Program-made: the position numbers and the translations under genes
Notes under the pieces: model-generated
What the model was told of the DNA's origin: nothing
What the model saw: the letters and a program-made list of their open reading frames with translations, nothing else
The model's database searches: none
Origin: Hyphomicrobiales bacterium
GTDB lineage: Bacteria > Pseudomonadota > Alphaproteobacteria > JAPOUT01
Length of the DNA: 64,000 bases
NCBI GenBank assembly: GCA_026708505.1
Contig: JAPOUU010000018.1
Span: 1-64,000, forward strand
Direction: 5' to 3'
Shown: positions 26,364 through 35,657 of the stretch, in pieces
How positions within the stretch are numbered: position 1 is the first letter of the stretch
Layout: each line of letters begins with the position of its first letter

Positions 26364-28331
26364 ATGTTTTCGAAGCTTTTGATAGCGAATCGCGGTGAAA
26401 TAGCGTGCCGAATTATTTCAACCGCACGTCGCATGGGTATTGCGACCGTTGCGGTCTATTCCGATGTTGACGAGCGTACTCCGCATGTCCGCCTTGCCGA
26501 CGAGGCCGTTGCCATCGGCCCTGCTCCGGCGAGTGAATCTTATCTGGTTGCGGAGAAGATTTTGGATGCGGCGCGGAAAACCGGAGCGGATGCGCTCCAT
26601 CCGGGTTACGGCTTCTTGTCCGAAAACACCAACTTCGCACGTGCGGTCGAACAAGCCGGCATTGCCTTTGTGGGACCTTCTCCCGAGGCGATTGCGGCAA
26701 TGGGTGACAAGATCGAGTCCCGCGAATATGCCCAGCGTGCAGGAGTAAACGTCATTCCGGGCGTTGCGGTCGCAACGGTCGCGGATGCGGCTGCGGCGGC
26801 GCGCGAGATTGATTATCCGGTGATGATTAAGGCGGCCGCGGGCGGCGGCGGAAAGGGAATGCGCGTAGTGCAGGAAGAAAGCGCGCTTGAGAGAAATTTT
26901 GAAGCTTGCGTTAGCGAAGCGGAATCGAGTTTCGGTGACGGGCGCGTTTTGCTTGAGCGCTACATCACGGCTCCGCGGCATATAGAAATCCAACTGCTTG
27001 CCGACAAGCACGACAACATTCTCCATCTCGGCGAGCGGGAATGTTCAATACAGCGGCGCAATCAAAAGATTATCGAAGAGGCTCCTTCTCCGTTTGTTAC
27101 GGACAAGATGCGCGCACAGATGGCCAAGCAGGCTGTTGCGCTGGCACGCGCGGTCGGTTACCACTCGGCCGGGACGGTTGAATTCGTTGCGGACGACAAG
27201 CGCAACTTTCATTTTCTGGAGATGAACACGCGCTTGCAGGTTGAGCATCCGGTGAGCGAGTTGATTACGGGGCTGGATTTGGTGGAGTGGATGTTGCGCG
27301 TTGCGGCGGGAGAGAAAATTCCGTTTACGCAGAAAGAGATTCATTTTAACGGCTGGGCGGTGGAGTCGCGCATTTATGCGGAAGATCCCCACCGTGACTT
27401 TATGCCTTCGCCCGGACGCCTGAGCCGCTACCGCCCGCCGGGCAGGAAAGGCTTCGGCGTCAAGGATGCCCGTATTCGCAATGATACGGGCGTCGAGGAA
27501 GGCGGCCGCATCTCGCCGCATTATGATCCGATGATCGCGAAGCTTTGCACATGGGCGCCGACGCGCGATGATGCGATTGCGTGCATGTCCGAAGCGCTCG
27601 ACCGCTTCGAGATTGACGGCATTGCGCATAACATTCCACTGCTGGGAGCGTTGATGGAGCATGAACGTTTTCGAAGCGGAAAGCTGACAACGCATTTTCT
27701 TGAGGAAGAATACCCCGACGGCTTCGGAGGTGTTGTGCCGGATGCAGCCCGGACCCTCCGTCTCGCCGTGATTGCCCTGTATATGGAGCATGTGGATTGC
27801 AACCGTGACAACAGAGACGCAGAACTTTCGCGCCATGTGGAGACGGAAACGCTAAGCGGTTTGGGAAGCTGCCGCGGCAATGTTGTTTCTTTTGCGGGCG
27901 AGGAGATAGAGGTGGAGAGCGACTGGCATCCGGGTCTGGTGACCTTTGAGGGGAAATTGAACGGCGTGACGATGGCGGTGAGTGTTGTGCGCGAGAAGGA
28001 AGGTTATGCGTTGTCCTATCGGGGCACGCATGTGCGGGTGTTATTGCGTTCGGAGCGGGCGGCGGAATTGCTTGCTTCGATTCCGAACGCTTTGAGCGGT
28101 TCGGGCGAGGGGGACGGATCGCGGCACTTGCTTTGTCCGATGCCGGGCGTTGTGGTTTCGGTGGGCGTTTCGGAAGGGGACGAGGTCCGTGCGGGCGACG
28201 TGTTGGCGGTGGTTGAAGCAATGAAGATGCAGAACGTTCTGCAAGCCGAGAATCCGGGCAAGGTTGCCCGTGTGCTGTGTTCGACGGGACAGCAACTAGC
28301 GGTCGGGGATGTGATGATCGAGTTCGAGTAA
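26364..28331 (+). CDS. pccA: Propionyl-CoA carboxylase alpha (biotin carboxylase/BCCP) subunit
   Basis: A 655-residue biotin-dependent carboxylase alpha chain. The ATP-grasp biotin carboxylase domain begins MFSKLLIANRGEIACRII and includes AAAGGGGKGMRVVQ and FLEMNTRLQVEHPVSELITG. A middle BT-type linker domain follows, then the biotinyl domain with the acceptor lysine at residue 621 in VEAMKMQN. The overall length fits PccA rather than the shorter AccC. It ends 7 bp from the convergent lipB. Confidence 0.95.
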   Translation: MFSKLLIANRGEIACRIISTARRMGIATVAVYSDVDERTPHVRLADEAVAIGPAPASESYLVAEKILDAARKTGADALHPGYGFLSENTNFARAVEQAGIAFVGPSPEAIAAMGDKIESREYAQRAGVNVIPGVAVATVADAAAAAREIDYPVMIKAAAGGGGKGMRVVQEESALERNFEACVSEAESSFGDGRVLLERYITAPRHIEIQLLADKHDNILHLGERECSIQRRNQKIIEEAPSPFVTDKMRAQMAKQAVALARAVGYHSAGTVEFVADDKRNFHFLEMNTRLQVEHPVSELITGLDLVEWMLRVAAGEKIPFTQKEIHFNGWAVESRIYAEDPHRDFMPSPGRLSRYRPPGRKGFGVKDARIRNDTGVEEGGRISPHYDPMIAKLCTWAPTRDDAIACMSEALDRFEIDGIAHNIPLLGALMEHERFRSGKLTTHFLEEEYPDGFGGVVPDAARTLRLAVIALYMEHVDCNRDNRDAELSRHVETETLSGLGSCRGNVVSFAGEEIEVESDWHPGLVTFEGKLNGVTMAVSVVREKEGYALSYRGTHVRVLLRSERAAELLASIPNALSGSGEGDGSRHLLCPMPGVVVSVGVSEGDEVRAGDVLAVVEAMKMQNVLQAENPGKVARVLCSTGQQLAVGDVMIEFE

Positions 28332-28338
28332 GCCCAGC

Positions 28339-28980
28339 TTACGATTCGAGCGGGGGAAAGATTTCTTCGAAACTTTTATAGAGCGCGTTATCAATGTCTT
28401 CGGTTGTGACATTAATTCCGAGATCTTCGCAACTTGTCACTCCGTGGTTCTGAACTCCGCATGGAACGATGCCCGAGAAGTGCTCGAGCTGAGGACTGAT
28501 GTTGATGGAGATTCCGTGGAAAGTTACCCAGTGCCGGATTCGAATTCCAACGGCCGCGATTTTATCTTCCCGTTTTCCTTCGCGCTCGACCCATATGCCG
28601 ATGCGGTCGGTTCTGCGCTCGCCGCTGATGTTAAAGTGTTTGAGCGTGTTGATAATCCATTGCTCGAGGTTGTGGACGAAGAGTCGGACGTCGCGTTTTC
28701 GTTTATTGAGATTGAGGACGGTGTATGCAATTCGCTGTCCGGGTCCGTGGTATGTGTATTGGCCGCCTCGTCCGGTCTTATAAACGGGAAAGCGTGAGGG
28801 TGTAAGCAGATCGCTTTCAACGGCGGATGTTCCCGCAGTGTAGAGCGGTGGATGTTCGAGGAGCCAGACGAGTTCGGGGGCATCTTTGTGAATGATGTCG
28901 TTGACGCGCTCTTCCATGAATTGGACGGCGTCGGGATACTCAATGGGTTGCGTGGATATTTTCCATTCGGGCGGGGTCAT
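28339..28980 (-). CDS. lipB: Octanoyltransferase LipB
   Basis: A 213-residue enzyme that moves octanoyl from ACP to the lipoyl domains of 2-oxoacid dehydrogenases, the first step of lipoate synthesis. Motifs [13 protein letters not shown] (70-82), catalytic Lys140 in DKIAAVGIR and Cys174 in [11 protein letters not shown] are complete. Convergent with pccA. Confidence 0.95.
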   Translation of the reverse strand: MTPPEWKISTQPIEYPDAVQFMEERVNDIIHKDAPELVWLLEHPPLYTAGTSAVESDLLTPSRFPVYKTGRGGQYTYHGPGQRIAYTVLNLNKRKRDVRLFVHNLEQWIINTLKHFNISGERRTDRIGIWVEREGKREDKIAAVGIRIRHWVTFHGISINISPQLEHFSGIVPCGVQNHGVTSCEDLGINVTTEDIDNALYKSFEEIFPPLES

Positions 28981-29038
28981 GGGTGGATTGTATCATTATC
29001 CGCCGAAGTGCGCCCGAATCCCTTCGACTTCCGGAAAC

Positions 29039-29590
29039 TTATTCTTTCCACTTAATTGAGCAGCCCATTGAAGGTTCTTGTGCTTCCGGTCCTTTGCCCG
29101 TTTTTGCAATCAGGCGCATGGCATCAAGCAATTCAGGCGTGCGGCCTTCTGCATTGCTATCCATTCTGGCGTCATCAAGACGTCCGCGATATTGAAGTTC
29201 CCTGTCGGCATTAAAACCAAAGAAGTCCGGTGTGCAGACCGCATCATAAGCCTTGCCGATCTCTTGGGTTTCATCAACGAGATACGGAAAGGTCATGCCG
29301 TGCTGTGCGGCGAATTTCTTCATATTATCGGGACTGTCGGACGGCACATAAGTGTAATCATTCGACATAATCCCCACCACGCCGATACCGTCTTCTTGCA
29401 ACGCTTTGGCATCGGCAACAAGACGGTCAATAATGGCTTGCACGTAAGGGCAATGGTTGCAGATAAACGCAACAAGCAGACCTTTTTCACCCATGACATC
29501 GTCTAGCGAATACATCTTTCCATCAGGGTCCGAAAGGTTAAACGCAGGGGCTTTCCTTCCAAAATCGCAGGTTAGTGAATCAAGCGGCAT
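29039..29590 (-). CDS. Thioredoxin-fold (AhpC/TSA-like) protein with CNHCPYV motif
   Basis: A 183-residue cytosolic thioredoxin-fold protein with no signal peptide. The active-site-like motif CNHCPYV puts cysteines at 44 and 47, and PAFNLSDPDGKMYSLDD is the usual first strand of peroxiredoxin/TlpA-type proteins. The family is common and generally annotated as thioredoxin family protein; the physiological partner is unknown. A 58-bp gap separates it from lipB on the same strand. Confidence 0.85.
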   Translation of the reverse strand: MPLDSLTCDFGRKAPAFNLSDPDGKMYSLDDVMGEKGLLVAFICNHCPYVQAIIDRLVADAKALQEDGIGVVGIMSNDYTYVPSDSPDNMKKFAAQHGMTFPYLVDETQEIGKAYDAVCTPDFFGFNADRELQYRGRLDDARMDSNAEGRTPELLDAMRLIAKTGKGPEAQEPSMGCSIKWKE

Positions 29591-29858
29591 TTTTAATCTC
29601 CTAATTTTGCAACTTATTATCTAAGGTTTTAGGTAAATTGTCAATAATGGACCGAGAAATGATTGCGGAAACCGGCATACGCTCCTACTCCGTCAACACT
29701 GCGTCAGTGCGCCTATAAAATCGATTTCAGCAGAGTAGTTGCACTGCTTTAATCCATTCAGAATCAATTCCTTTCAAAAAAAGTTAAACGGGCTCATTCG
29801 AATCTTTTTCATCGATCACAGATGATGTATTGAGATGGTATGAATTTTTTGTTTTTAC

Positions 29859-30341
29859 TTAACCGTTTTTGTTTCTTTTAGAAAAATTTTCAACAAAAAC
29901 TCGTGCCGCCACTGGGCCACCCACGCCAATTGCAATTATCAAAACTCCGAAGACTGCAGCAGGCCAACTGTTAGAAAGAGCTACAACGCTTCCCCCTGTC
30001 AGAATAGAGGATAATGCAACAGAGGCACCAATAAACTGCCCAATCTTCCGCCGTTCGTGGCGACGGGCAGTATTTGTCTCAGTAAGACTCATAATTCTTT
30101 CGGCGCTACCCGGTAGAATATTTTCATATTGCCGTAAAATTTCAGGGTGCGGCAAGGGGCCTATATGCAAAGTTGTCTCCCCATAGACAGGCATAGGCCG
30201 CACCTCTCTCCCCTCTTCTGAGGTCTTCTCGAGCGATTTCGACCGTTCGGTTACCGCTCTTGTGTCTTCAGTAGAATCAGACGGTGAGCTGCTGATAGGC
30301 TTCTCTGATTGACTTTCCGAGGTCTCGCGCCGCTCGCTCAT
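29859..30341 (-). CDS. DUF2335 family membrane protein
   Basis: A 160-residue protein. Residues 1-50 are a Ser/Glu/Thr-rich soluble leader. Then comes GPLPHPEILRQYENILPGSA, the hallmark of DUF2335, a charged helix (RRHERRKIGQF) and two membrane helices near the C-terminus. ATG 30341 follows AAGGAACAAAGG. Its first 65 bp overlap the end of the upstream gene in another frame. DUF2335 proteins are found on prophages and mobile islands, function unknown. The region is AT-richer than its neighbours. Confidence 0.75.
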   Translation of the reverse strand: MSERRETSESQSEKPISSSPSDSTEDTRAVTERSKSLEKTSEEGREVRPMPVYGETTLHIGPLPHPEILRQYENILPGSAERIMSLTETNTARRHERRKIGQFIGASVALSSILTGGSVVALSNSWPAAVFGVLIIAIGVGGPVAARVFVENFSKRNKNG

Positions 30342-30528
30342 CCTTTGTTCCTTGGGTCTGCTGTTCTAATTCGAAAATTCCGGCATGAAAAGCTTCCCAA
30401 AAAGCGAAGCCAACTTCCTTGTAGGCAATTCGAGTATCTTCCCAAGGGTCATCTTCTTCTCCCGCAGGATATAGAAAAAAGGTATCCATATACCCTTGAA
30501 AATATGCATTCTTTCGGAGTGTTTCCAT
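30277..30528 (-). CDS. Small acidic hypothetical protein upstream of the DUF2335 gene
   Basis: An 83-residue protein, not recognised. ATG 30528 has a good GGGAG site just upstream. The middle (FQGYMDTFF, then DPWEDTRIAY and GFAFWEAFHAG) has a Gly-Tyr ... Pro-Trp ... Trp spacing loosely like ribosome modulation factor-type proteins, but the match is too weak for a call. It overlaps the DUF2335 gene by 65 bp and should be co-translated with it. Confidence 0.5.
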   Translation of the reverse strand: METLRKNAYFQGYMDTFFLYPAGEEDDPWEDTRIAYKEVGFAFWEAFHAGIFELEQQTQGTKDERAARDLGKSIREAYQQLTV

Positions 30529-30701
30529 AGGGCTCCCGCTTTTACTTCCTAACCAGAACGGCTCTTTCTAAACTGGTCAGTACTATACAGCAGTCGTATT
30601 CAATGTGCAACATGGGGTAATTATGGCTGAAAATTCGACCGAATTTGGGTAAAAAATTGAGTTTGCTGAAAAGGACCAGAGACGTCTCCAATTTCCCTCT
30701 T

Positions 30702-31511
30702 TTAGTGGAACGCATGCGCGATAGGGCCGTGCCCTTTACCAAACCCGGGCGCCTCAACAATCCCCCGCCGTACATGCGCGAGCGCCTGCTCAACCGCCTC
30801 ATGCAATCCGAGGCCTTTTGCCAGCAGCACCGCAATCGCCGATGCCAGCGAGCACCCCGTTCCATGCGTATGCACCGTATCAATGCGCTTGTTCGGAAAC
30901 CGCATACTCTTCCCGTCCTTCAACACCAACACATCAACCAGCTCGTCTCCGTCCCCGTGCCCTCCTTTCACCAACGCCGCCTTGGCTCCCATTTCCAGGA
31001 GCGCCTCTCCGGCTTTGCGCGCATCCGATTCGCTGCGAATCGTTATGCCGGTGAGCTCTCGCGCTTCGGGGATGTTCGGCGTGACGACATCGGCGAGGGG
31101 CACGAGCATTTCACGGAGTTTCCCGACCGCATCGGGCGATAACAATGCGGCGCCTCCTTTTGCGACCATGACGGGATCAAGCACATAGGGTATTTTCCCG
31201 CCGCCTTTGGCGGCGTTGCGTATCTCTTCCGCGACGGCTTCGATGATTTCGGCATTGACGAGCATGCCGCTCTTCAGGGCATCGGCTCCGATATCCTCGA
31301 GCACGGCGCGTATTTGTGCGCGCACGAAGTCCGCGGAGACTTCGAAAACTCCGTGAACGCCGAGGGTGTTTTGTGCGGTAAGGGCGGTGATTGCAGAGGC
31401 GGCATAGCCTCCTAGTGCGGTGATGATTTTACAATCGGCTTGAATTCCCGCGCCGCCGGAGGAATCGGATCCGGCAATAACCAGAACGCGCGCGCGCGCG
31501 TAGCGGCTCAT
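30702..31511 (-). CDS. thiD: Hydroxymethylpyrimidine/phosphomethylpyrimidine kinase
   Basis: A 269-residue ribokinase-fold kinase of thiamine synthesis, phosphorylating HMP and HMP-P. Signatures: [16 protein letters not shown] at the N-terminus, [17 protein letters not shown] and the anion-hole/catalytic [14 protein letters not shown]. Its start overlaps the glmM stop by 4 bp. Confidence 0.94.
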   Translation of the reverse strand: MSRYARARVLVIAGSDSSGGAGIQADCKIITALGGYAASAITALTAQNTLGVHGVFEVSADFVRAQIRAVLEDIGADALKSGMLVNAEIIEAVAEEIRNAAKGGGKIPYVLDPVMVAKGGAALLSPDAVGKLREMLVPLADVVTPNIPEARELTGITIRSESDARKAGEALLEMGAKAALVKGGHGDGDELVDVLVLKDGKSMRFPNKRIDTVHTHGTGCSLASAIAVLLAKGLGLHEAVEQALAHVRRGIVEAPGFGKGHGPIAHAFH

Positions 31512-32851
31512 GCGGCTTGTTCGATGGCGTTCGCGACGCTCCCGACGACATCATGGACGAGTGTTTCGTCCTCACATTCGCCCATGACCCGGACGATGCT
31601 TTCGGTACCGGACTTCCGGATGACAAGACGCCCGCGATTTTCAAGTCGCTTGTGCGCGCTGTCGATGGCGGCTTGCACGTTGTTCTTTTGCAGCGGGTCA
31701 TCGGATCCGATGGGGACGTTCCGCAACAGTTGCGGGACGGGATCGAAGAGTTTGGCAAGTTTGGAGAGCGGCTGCTCGGACGCTTGTTGAACGGAAAGAA
31801 TCTGCAGCGCGGCGATGAGGCCGTCGCCGGTTGTTGCGAAGTCGCTCATGACGATGTGCCCGGATGATTCGCCTGCAAGGTTGATGTTGCGGTTTCGCAT
31901 TTCCTGGACGAGGTATCGGTCGCCGACGGGAGAGCGATGAAGCTTTAGGTTGATGTCGTTGAGGTATCGCTCGAGTCCGAGGTTGGACATGATGGTCGCA
32001 ACGATGCCGTCGCCGCGCAAGGTTCCCTTGTTGCTCCAGTGCGTTGCGATGAGAGCGAGTATTTGGTCGCTATCGATGATCTTTCCGGTTTCATCGGCAA
32101 TGATCACGCGGTCGGCATCTCCGTCCAGGGCGATGCCGATGTCGGCCCGATGCTTTCGCACTTCGCCGCACATGTATTCCGGGTTTGTGGAACCGCACCC
32201 TTCATTAATGTTGAAGCCGTTGGGCTGGGAGGCTATGGAGATGACTTCCGCGCCGAGTTCCCAGAGCGCCGTGGGGGCGACTTTGTATGCGGCGCCGTTT
32301 GCGCAGTCGAGAACGATGCGCATGCCTTCAAGGGAGCGGGCGCCGTTAAAGCATGATTTCGCGAATTGAATGTATCGCGCGTGAGCGTCGGCAACGCGTT
32401 TGGCCTTGCCGAGCTGCTTGGGCTCGACGAGATGGTCGTTGAGACCGTTGTCCATGTGTTTCTCGATTTGGAGCTCGATGTCGTCGGAAAGTTTATGTCC
32501 GTCGGGACCGAAGAGTTTGATGCCGTTGTCTTCGAAGTTGTTGTGTGATGCGGAGATCATCGCGCCCATGTCGGCACGCAGCGTGCGGGTGAGGAAGGCA
32601 ACGGCGGGGGTCGGCAGGGGGCCGACAAGGAAAACGTCCATGCCCATGGATGTAAACCCTGCCGTCATGGCGGATTCGATCATGTATCCGGAAAGCCGTG
32701 TGTCTTTGCCGATGAGGACTCTGTGGCGGTGGGCTCCTCTGCGAAGGGTGTGTCCCGCCGCCATGCCGAGTCGGAGAGCCATCTCGGCGCGCATGTTCTG
32801 GGAGTTTGCGCGTCCTCGAATTCCGTCAGTGCCGAAGTATTTTCGTTCCAT
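31508..32851 (-). CDS. glmM: Phosphoglucosamine mutase
   Basis: A 447-residue enzyme turning glucosamine-6-P into glucosamine-1-P for peptidoglycan and LPS. The start [16 protein letters not shown], the phosphoserine loop [14 protein letters not shown] (Ser102), the metal-binding [10 protein letters not shown] and the C-terminal [13 protein letters not shown] phosphate loop are all there. In related genomes glmM follows ftsH-folP directly; here a hipBA module separates them. Confidence 0.96.
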   Translation of the reverse strand: MERKYFGTDGIRGRANSQNMRAEMALRLGMAAGHTLRRGAHRHRVLIGKDTRLSGYMIESAMTAGFTSMGMDVFLVGPLPTPAVAFLTRTLRADMGAMISASHNNFEDNGIKLFGPDGHKLSDDIELQIEKHMDNGLNDHLVEPKQLGKAKRVADAHARYIQFAKSCFNGARSLEGMRIVLDCANGAAYKVAPTALWELGAEVISIASQPNGFNINEGCGSTNPEYMCGEVRKHRADIGIALDGDADRVIIADETGKIIDSDQILALIATHWSNKGTLRGDGIVATIMSNLGLERYLNDINLKLHRSPVGDRYLVQEMRNRNINLAGESSGHIVMSDFATTGDGLIAALQILSVQQASEQPLSKLAKLFDPVPQLLRNVPIGSDDPLQKNNVQAAIDSAHKRLENRGRLVIRKSGTESIVRVMGECEDETLVHDVVGSVANAIEQAA

Positions 32852-33087
32852 AACCCACTCTGCGCTTTCGCGCCTGACTCTCCTGTTACTTTATGACTTG
32901 TTCACACTTCTTGTGTGCGGGTCCAATGATACGGGAGGTTTGCATTTTGTAGAATTAACTATTTTTTACCGATTCTTACATTGCGTTGCGCCGGGCTGCG
33001 GGGGCGGGGGGTGAACCGGATGCTTTAAAGGGCCTCTTCGGGAGAGAATAGGCAAGACAGAAATATTAAATATACCGATATTGAAAT

Positions 33088-33140
33088 AATGTCCATTATC
33101 ATTTACACTAAATATGTTAATGTAAGCGATAATGGACATT
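33088..33140. promoter_or_regulatory. Perfect 13-bp inverted repeat at the hipB start: likely HipB operator
   Basis: Arms aatgtccattatc (33088-33100) and gataatggacatt (33128-33140) are exact reverse complements, centred 40 bp apart. The right arm covers the first possible hipB start codon (33132). HipB-type antitoxins bind spaced inverted repeats at their own promoter, so autorepression is likely. The first start codon being inside the arm makes ATG 33144 a possible true start. Confidence 0.75.
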
Positions 33141-33482
33141 AAAATGAAACCATTCGAAGTCACAATTCCGATTCCCGCCCGCCATGCCCTGCGAAAGTTT
33201 GGCGCGGACATTCGGAATGCGCGCAGACGCCGGCGCATTTCAACGGCGGTGATGGCCGAGCGGGCTTCCATCAGCCGTATGACTCTCAACAAAGTCGAAA
33301 AAGGCGACCCAAATGTTGCTCTTGGCATTTATGCCAAAGTGTTGTTTGTGCTCGGCGCGACCGACCGTCTCGCGGAGCTCGCAGATGCCAAGCATGACAG
33401 CGTTGGGCTGAGCCTGGAAGATGAGATTCTGCCAAAACGCATCAGAATACCCGGCGCCAAAAAACCAAGAGGAACCGGGTAA
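33132..33482 (+). CDS. HipB-like antitoxin (XRE helix-turn-helix)
   Basis: A 116-residue DNA-binding protein just upstream of and overlapping the hipA-like gene by one base (TAATGG). An XRE/Cro HTH covers about residues 23-75 (IRNARRRRRISTAVMAERAS then LNKVEKGDPNVALG), followed by a basic tail that could contact HipA. Start 33132 or 33144, both in frame. Role: neutralise the HipA kinase and repress the operon through the inverted repeat. Confidence 0.85.
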   Translation: MDIKMKPFEVTIPIPARHALRKFGADIRNARRRRRISTAVMAERASISRMTLNKVEKGDPNVALGIYAKVLFVLGATDRLAELADAKHDSVGLSLEDEILPKRIRIPGAKKPRGTG

Positions 33483-34747
33483 TGGACAGAGAGGTTTTTG
33501 TTTATATTGATTTGGTGGGCGTATCCGTTCTTGTTGGGCGGTTGTGGTCGCGTGTGCGCAACGGACGTGAAAGCGCATCTTTTGAGTATGATCGAACCTG
33601 GTTGGAAAATCCGCAACGCTTCGCCCTGGAACCCGCCCTCACGCTTACGCCGGGCACGTTTCATGCATCGTCGGAAAGAAAATTATTTGGTGCGTTTGGT
33701 GACTCCGCGCCCGACCGTTGGGGTCGCGAAATCATGTCTCGCAACGAGAGTCAGTGCGCGAGGCACAAAGGAGAAACTCCGCGTACGCTCTTCGAGTCTG
33801 ATTTCCTTCTCCTTGTTGATGACGAGGCTCGTCAGGGCGCTCTTCGGTTCAAGATCGATCCGGAAGGGGCATTCCTAACAACCGGGGGGCAACCACGTAT
33901 TCCGCCATTGGTGGACCTGCAACGCTTGCTCTCGGCGACCGAACGACTCGAAGAGGATAGAGAAAGTGATGAAGATGTGCGGTTGCTGATTGCGCCTGGT
34001 TCTTCTCTTGGCGGCGCGCGTCCGAAGGCTTGCGTACGGGATAACGATGGTCATCTGGCGCTGGCCAAATTCCCGAGCCGAAAAGACAGTTTCAATGTCG
34101 TTCTATGGGAGGGTGTTGCCCTGTCTCTTGCCAAAAAAGCCGGCATTGATGTTCCTGATTGGAGCATCGAGAAGGTTGGCGGAAATCCCGTCCTTCTCAT
34201 TCGCCGCTTTGACAGGGTAAAGAGTGAGCGCCTCCCGTTTCTCTCCGCTATGAGCATGCTAGGTGCAAGCGACCGTGAAACTCGTTCTTACATGGAAATC
34301 GCCGATGCACTTAAGCAATACGGCGCAGAAACCAAGACGGACTTGATTCATCTCTGGCGCCGCATTGTGTTTAACGTTCTCGTGTCCAACACGGACGATC
34401 ATTTGCGCAATCACGGGTTCCTCTACGCGGGTCATAAAGGATGGCGGCTTTCGCCGGCCTATGACTTAAACCCCACGCCCCAAAATGTCCGTCCACGCTT
34501 TCTTTCCACAACCATCGGTTTGGACGATCCCGCAACTTCCATTGATCATGCCTTGGAAACGGCTGAATACTACGGATTAAAACCGGCGCGCGCGAAGAGT
34601 ATTATCTTGGAAGTTGCTTGCGCCGTGTCCGACTGGCAGAAGGAAGCCGCCCGTTTGGGCATTGCTGCGCGTGATATCAAGCGCATGGAATCCGCTTTTG
34701 TCCACGAGGATTTAGAGAAGGCTTTGCGTCTGACTCCCGGAGAGTAG
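33482..34747 (+). CDS. HipA-like serine/threonine kinase toxin
   Basis: A 421-residue HipA-family kinase. The N-terminal Couple_hipA-like subdomain has LFGAFGDSAPDRWGREIM. The regulatory Ser loop/P-loop is GSSLGGARPKA (173-183), the ATP lysine K196 is in LALAKF, the catalytic loop is NTDDHLRNHGF with Asp306, and the metal-binding SPAYDLNP has Asp328. All catalytic residues are present, so it is probably active. Classic HipA phosphorylates glutamyl-tRNA synthetase; targets differ between subtypes and cannot be told here. The module is on the strand opposite to the flanking folP and glmM. Confidence 0.9.
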   Translation: MDREVFVYIDLVGVSVLVGRLWSRVRNGRESASFEYDRTWLENPQRFALEPALTLTPGTFHASSERKLFGAFGDSAPDRWGREIMSRNESQCARHKGETPRTLFESDFLLLVDDEARQGALRFKIDPEGAFLTTGGQPRIPPLVDLQRLLSATERLEEDRESDEDVRLLIAPGSSLGGARPKACVRDNDGHLALAKFPSRKDSFNVVLWEGVALSLAKKAGIDVPDWSIEKVGGNPVLLIRRFDRVKSERLPFLSAMSMLGASDRETRSYMEIADALKQYGAETKTDLIHLWRRIVFNVLVSNTDDHLRNHGFLYAGHKGWRLSPAYDLNPTPQNVRPRFLSTTIGLDDPATSIDHALETAEYYGLKPARAKSIILEVACAVSDWQKEAARLGIAARDIKRMESAFVHEDLEKALRLTPGE

Positions 34748-34818
34748 CAGAGCGGGAAAGGTCGAGAATCCCGAGTCACACATGCGACGCGGCGGAGGCA
34801 ATTATTTCTCCGGGGATT

Positions 34819-35637
34819 TTAAGCCGGGCGCAACTCCGGTTCATCGAAGCACTCCCACACCCGGAGGGATTCCCGCAGAGGTTTGGGTTGATGCGTTCGA
34901 ATATATCGGGCCCCCTGCGCCGCCGCGAAAATCTCGCTTGCCAAACTCGCCGCCCCGACCTCTTCAAGCGGCACCCCGGCAATCTCCCGTAAAAAGGACT
35001 TCCTTGATGTTGATATGAGAATCGGCAATCCGAATCGCTCCTGCAATTGCGGAATGTCGCGCAGGATTCGAACGCTGTCGGAAGTGTCGGGCGAAAGAAA
35101 AAATCCCATCCCGGGGTCGAGAATCAGGCGCTTCTTTGCCACCCCTGCTTGTTCCAGCGCGCCGATTCGCTTCTCAAAAAAATCGATGACCCTCTCGGTG
35201 ACAGGACGCGAATCATCCGGGGCTTTCCGCGAAGCCCGGCCGATTCGCTGGGACGAATGCATCGCAATCAAAAAGCACTCGGCTTGCGCGAGTTCCGCAT
35301 GGAAGGAAGGATCCGCGAATCCCTGAATGTCGTTGAGATAATTTACGCCCAGGTTTATTGCGAATCGCTGCGTCTCGGTCGCAAAACTGTCAATGCTCAG
35401 AGTTGCCCCGCGAGCGAGCAATTCTTCGCAGACCGGTGCCAGGCGTGCGATTTCTTCTTCGGGCGGGACGGCTTGTGCGGAGGGATTGCTTGCGGCGGCG
35501 CCGAGATCAAGTATGTCCGCGCCTTCTTCAAGCAACCGAAGCCCGTGCTCAATGGCGGCGCGGGGCTCGAAAAACCGTCCTCCGTCGGAGAAGGAGTCTT
35601 CGGTGATGTTGACGATGCCGAGCAGTTTGGGACGCAT
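34819..35637 (-). CDS. folP: Dihydropteroate synthase (atypical pABA/pterin loop)
   Basis: A 272-residue TIM-barrel DHPS that joins hydroxymethylpterin-PP and p-aminobenzoate in folate synthesis. Present are GIVNITEDSFSDGG, SIDSFATE, YLNDIQGF, ILDPGMGF, ISTSRKSFL and the C-terminal IRTHQPKPLRE. The loop normally reading GGESTRPG is DLGAAASNPSA here, a variant I associate with a divergent DHPS branch. Position 20 bp after ftsH agrees with folP. Confidence 0.88.
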   Translation of the reverse strand: MRPKLLGIVNITEDSFSDGGRFFEPRAAIEHGLRLLEEGADILDLGAAASNPSAQAVPPEEEIARLAPVCEELLARGATLSIDSFATETQRFAINLGVNYLNDIQGFADPSFHAELAQAECFLIAMHSSQRIGRASRKAPDDSRPVTERVIDFFEKRIGALEQAGVAKKRLILDPGMGFFLSPDTSDSVRILRDIPQLQERFGLPILISTSRKSFLREIAGVPLEEVGAASLASEIFAAAQGARYIRTHQPKPLRESLRVWECFDEPELRPA

Positions 35638-35657
35638 GTCTCGCCCCTGCGGTGCGA

